From: Clostridiales bacterium
GTDB lineage: Bacteria; Bacillota; Clostridia; Oscillospirales; Oscillospiraceae
Length of the DNA stretch: 6,653 nucleotides
Assembly (NCBI GenBank): GCA_004551945.1
Contig: SFPN01000053.1
Span: forward strand, 1 to 6,653
Direction of reading: 5' to 3'
The translations under genes were made by a program, and so were the position numbers. Below, one piece after another: positions 4,939 to 6,653 of the stretch. The notes under the pieces were generated by a model. That model was not told where the DNA came from and did not search any database. It was given only the letters and a program-made list of their open reading frames with translations. Numbering within the stretch: the first letter of the stretch is position 1; each line of letters opens with the position of its first letter.

Positions 4939-5784
4939 ATGACGGTGGTGTATCTGGACGCCTTCCTGGCGCTGAACTTCGCGGTGAACTACCTGCTGCT
5001 GGCCTGCGCCGGGAAGCTGGACGGAGCGCCCATGGCCCGGGGGCGCTGCGCCCTGGCCGCCGCCCTGGGGGCCGGGTTCGGGGCTTTGACCCTTCTCCCC
5101 GGCGGGGCCTTTCTGGAGCACCCGGTGTGCAAGGCCGGGGCGGCGGTGCTCATGCTCCTGGCGGCCTTCGGCCGGTCGGAGCGGCTGCTGCGCACCGGCG
5201 GGCTGTTTCTGGTGCTCTCCTGCGCCTTTGGGGGCGGGCTGCTGCTGCTCTCCCGGGGCGGCCGGGGGCTTCCGGGAGGGTCCCTGAGCATGCGGGACAT
5301 TCTCATCGCCGCCGCCCTCAGCTACGGCTGCCTGTCCCTGGTTCTGCGGGGGCAGTTCACCCACACCCGCACCGGAGGGCAGCTTCAGGAGCTCACCCTC
5401 TCCCGCCAGGGCCGGTCGGTGACTGTGCTGGCCCTGCGGGACACGGGCAACACCCTCCAGGACCCCCTCACCGGCCGGCCGGTGGTGGTGATCGAGGGGG
5501 CCAGGGTCCAGAGCCTGGTGCCCGAGCTGCCCCTGCTGGACCGGCAAAGCCTCTCCGACCCGGTGGCCCTGCTCCGGGACCTGGGGGGACAGGCGGGGAG
5601 CCTGCGGCTCCAGCTGCTGCCCTACCGGGCGGTGGGGGTGGAGTGCGGGATGCTCCTGGCCCTGCGGATGGACCGGGCGGACTATGGCACCCGGTCCATC
5701 CGCAACTGCCTCACCGCCCTCTCCCCCACCCCCGTCTCTGACGGCGGGGGATACTGCGCCCTCATCGGCGGGGAACCAGAATGA
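4939..5784 (+). CDS. spoIIGA: SpoIIGA, membrane aspartic protease that processes pro-SigE
   Basis: This is the protease that removes the N-terminal pro-sequence of SigE in the mother cell after asymmetric septation, in response to the forespore signal SpoIIR. The 281-residue product has about five membrane helices (roughly 5-24, 35-53, 62-77, 86-105, 118-137) and a cytoplasmic protease domain. The catalytic motif is ALRDTGNTLQDPLTGRPVVV (165-184), with Asp168 expected to be the active-site aspartate in an enzyme that works as a dimer. The end of the domain shows LLPYRAVG (226-233), also typical. Length is a little below the roughly 309 residues of B. subtilis. The ATG at 4939 follows AAAGGAGG (4925-4932) by 6 nt. 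It ends 17 bases before the chosen sigE start, forming the usual two-gene operon. Confidence 0.96.
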   Translation: MTVVYLDAFLALNFAVNYLLLACAGKLDGAPMARGRCALAAALGAGFGALTLLPGGAFLEHPVCKAGAAVLMLLAAFGRSERLLRTGGLFLVLSCAFGGGLLLLSRGGRGLPGGSLSMRDILIAAALSYGCLSLVLRGQFTHTRTGGQLQELTLSRQGRSVTVLALRDTGNTLQDPLTGRPVVVIEGARVQSLVPELPLLDRQSLSDPVALLRDLGGQAGSLRLQLLPYRAVGVECGMLLALRMDRADYGTRSIRNCLTALSPTPVSDGGGYCALIGGEPE

Positions 5785-5801
5785 GAAGGAGGATGGAAGG
5801 A

Positions 5802-6527
5802 ATGAGAGGAATGTTTCTGCGGGGCGTTCTGTGGCGGCTTCTGGCCCGGCTGGGTCTGTGGCGGCCGGGAAAAATCATGTACATCGGGGGCAGCGACGTG
5901 CTCCCCGCCCCCCTGACCCGGGAGGAGGAGGCCGCCTGCATCGCCCGGCTGGCGGCGGGAGACCCGGAGGCCTCCAGCCAGCTCATCGAGCACAACCTGC
6001 GGCTGGTGGTATACATCGCCCGGCGGTTTGAGAACACGGGGATCAACCTGGAGGACCTGATCTCCATCGGCACCATTGGGCTTATCAAGGCGGTGGGGAC
6101 CTACAAGCCCGCCAAGAACATTAAGCTGGCCACCTACGCCTCCCGGTGCATTGAAAACGAGATTCTCATGCACCTGCGGAAAACCGCCAGCCTCAAAAGC
6201 GAGGTCCCCTTTGACGAGCCCCTCAGCACCGACTGGAACGGCAACGAGCTGCTCCTGTCGGACATTCTGGGAACGGACAGCGACCTGGTGATCCGCCCCA
6301 TGGAGGAGGACGCGGACCGGCAGCTGCTGGCGGACGCGTTAAAAAAGCTCAGCGACCGGGAGCGGGAGATCATCACCCTCCGCTTCGGCCTGGGAGGCCG
6401 CCGGGAGCACACCCAGAAGGAGGTGGCCGACCGGCTGGGGATCTCCCAGTCCTACATCTCCCGGCTGGAGAAGCGGATCATCTCCCGGTTAAAGCGGGAG
6501 ATTCTGAAGGTGATGGAGGTGCCGTAA
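5802..6527 (+). CDS. sigE: RNA polymerase sigma-E factor precursor (pro-SigE)
   Basis: SigE directs early mother-cell transcription in sporulation. The 241-residue product has an amphipathic membrane-binding pro-sequence (1-26) and then YIGGSDVLPAPL. Region 2 (about 61-127) contains NLRLVVYIARRFENTGIN and GTIGLIKAV, with TYASRCIENEILM at its end. Region 4 (about 175-236) has the HTH TQKEVADRLGISQSYISRLE at 204-223. Cleavage by SpoIIGA is expected before Tyr27. In B. subtilis the bond is Tyr-Tyr, whereas here the preceding residue is Met26. Three upstream in-frame or alternative ATGs exist nearby (5781, 5793, 5811). 5802 is chosen because AAGGAGG (5786-5792) lies 9 nt upstream and the pro-sequence then matches B. 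subtilis in length. The 5781 start would overlap spoIIGA by ATGA. Translation is probably coupled to spoIIGA. Confidence 0.97.
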   Translation: MRGMFLRGVLWRLLARLGLWRPGKIMYIGGSDVLPAPLTREEEAACIARLAAGDPEASSQLIEHNLRLVVYIARRFENTGINLEDLISIGTIGLIKAVGTYKPAKNIKLATYASRCIENEILMHLRKTASLKSEVPFDEPLSTDWNGNELLLSDILGTDSDLVIRPMEEDADRQLLADALKKLSDREREIITLRFGLGGRREHTQKEVADRLGISQSYISRLEKRIISRLKREILKVMEVP

Positions 6528-6569
6528 AAAACCAACGCCCGCAGGATTTTTCCTGTGCACCTGTAAAAT

Positions 6570-6609
6570 AAAAGTAGACACTCACAAAAGTGTGGGTGTC
6601 TACTTTTTT
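6570..6609 (+). terminator. 17-bp stem with T-run after sigE, built from the GTGTCTACTTTT motif
   Basis: Bases 6570-6586 pair with 6591-6607 (one G-T pair) around the tetraloop AAAG, and the T-run continues to 6609. The position 43 bases after the sigE stop makes it the likely operon terminator. The arms AAAAGTAGACAC and GTGTCTACTTTT are the repeat also seen at 72-85, so the stem could equally be two facing ends of a mobile or repeated element. Confidence 0.7.
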
Positions 6610-6610
6610 C
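6596..6610 (+). repeat. GTGTCTACTTTTTTC motif, copy at right edge
   Basis: This matches the copy at 72-85 except for one extra T, and it directly precedes the promoter and start of a new gene. See the inverse copy at 6570-6581. Confidence 0.4.
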
Positions 6611-6614
6611 GTAG

Positions 6615-6620
6615 TATAAT
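6615..6620 (+). promoter_or_regulatory. TATAAT -10 of the gene starting at 6644
   Basis: A perfect TATAAT stands 23 bases before the next start codon. No good -35 is seen; at normal spacing it would fall within the right arm of the 6570-6607 stem. Confidence 0.4.
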
Positions 6621-6643
6621 GAATTTGGAAAGGAAGTGAAGAT

Positions 6644-6653
6644 ATGGGCAAGA
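6644..6653 (+). CDS. Start of a gene cut by the window edge
   Basis: ATG GGC AAG (Met-Gly-Lys) follows AAAGGAAG (6629-6636) by 7 nt and has a -10 box upstream, so a real gene very likely begins here. Only three codons are visible, too few to name it. The beginning does not look like SigG, which follows sigE in B. subtilis (Met-Ser-Arg-Asn-Lys in that species). If the flanking repeat is an insertion-sequence end, a transposase is one possibility. Confidence 0.6.

Overview
The window looks like chromosome from a high-GC, endospore-forming member of the Clostridia, probably an Oscillospiraceae-type gut bacterium (Flavonifractor / Pseudoflavonifractor / Lawsonibacter neighbourhood). The evidence is an unmistakable spoIIGA-sigE pair, strong AGGAGG ribosome binding sites, GC-rich codon choice and short-range promoters with TATAAT-like -10 boxes. 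The genus is an inference; spore formation follows from the gene pair.

Layout, left to right. Bases 1-60 hold a terminator-like hairpin of a gene outside the window. Bases 61-410 have no credible gene and are packed with palindromes. A DapF-fold racemase/epimerase gene runs leftward (411-1205). A promoter region separates it from a rightward gene (1438-2775) for a single-pass membrane protein. That protein has a cytoplasmic Asp/Arg/Ser/Tyr tetrapeptide repeat, a Ser/Arg-rich stretch, two Ig-like (Big_2) domains and a Thr-Gly repeat tail. After a strong terminator comes a rightward beta-hydroxyacid dehydrogenase gene (2923-3804). It shares a bidirectional terminator with a leftward gene for a membrane-anchored XRE-type regulator (3880-4266). 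A divergent intergenic region with Spo0A-box-like sites leads to a small DUF6514-like gene (4503-4793), which ends in a strong terminator. Then come spoIIGA (4939-5784) and sigE (5802-6527), a terminator-like perfect stem, and the first codons of a new gene at 6644.

How they work together. SpoIIGA is the membrane protease that removes the pro-sequence of SigE, the early mother-cell sigma factor, and the two genes form one operon. The promoter upstream keeps the unusual 22-bp spacing known from the Spo0A-activated spoIIG promoter of Bacillus subtilis. The small DUF6514-like gene just upstream has TGNCGAA boxes at its putative -35 and at its RBS, so it may also be under Spo0A control. The other genes are single transcription units with their own promoters and terminators and no evident shared pathway.

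The parts most worth a second look are the low-complexity/Ig-like membrane protein, the DapF-fold enzyme that has lost the usual DapF substrate motif, the promoter and box arrangement around the sporulation genes, and the GTGTCTACTTTTT motif that recurs at both ends of the window. I did not find a clearly new multi-gene system.
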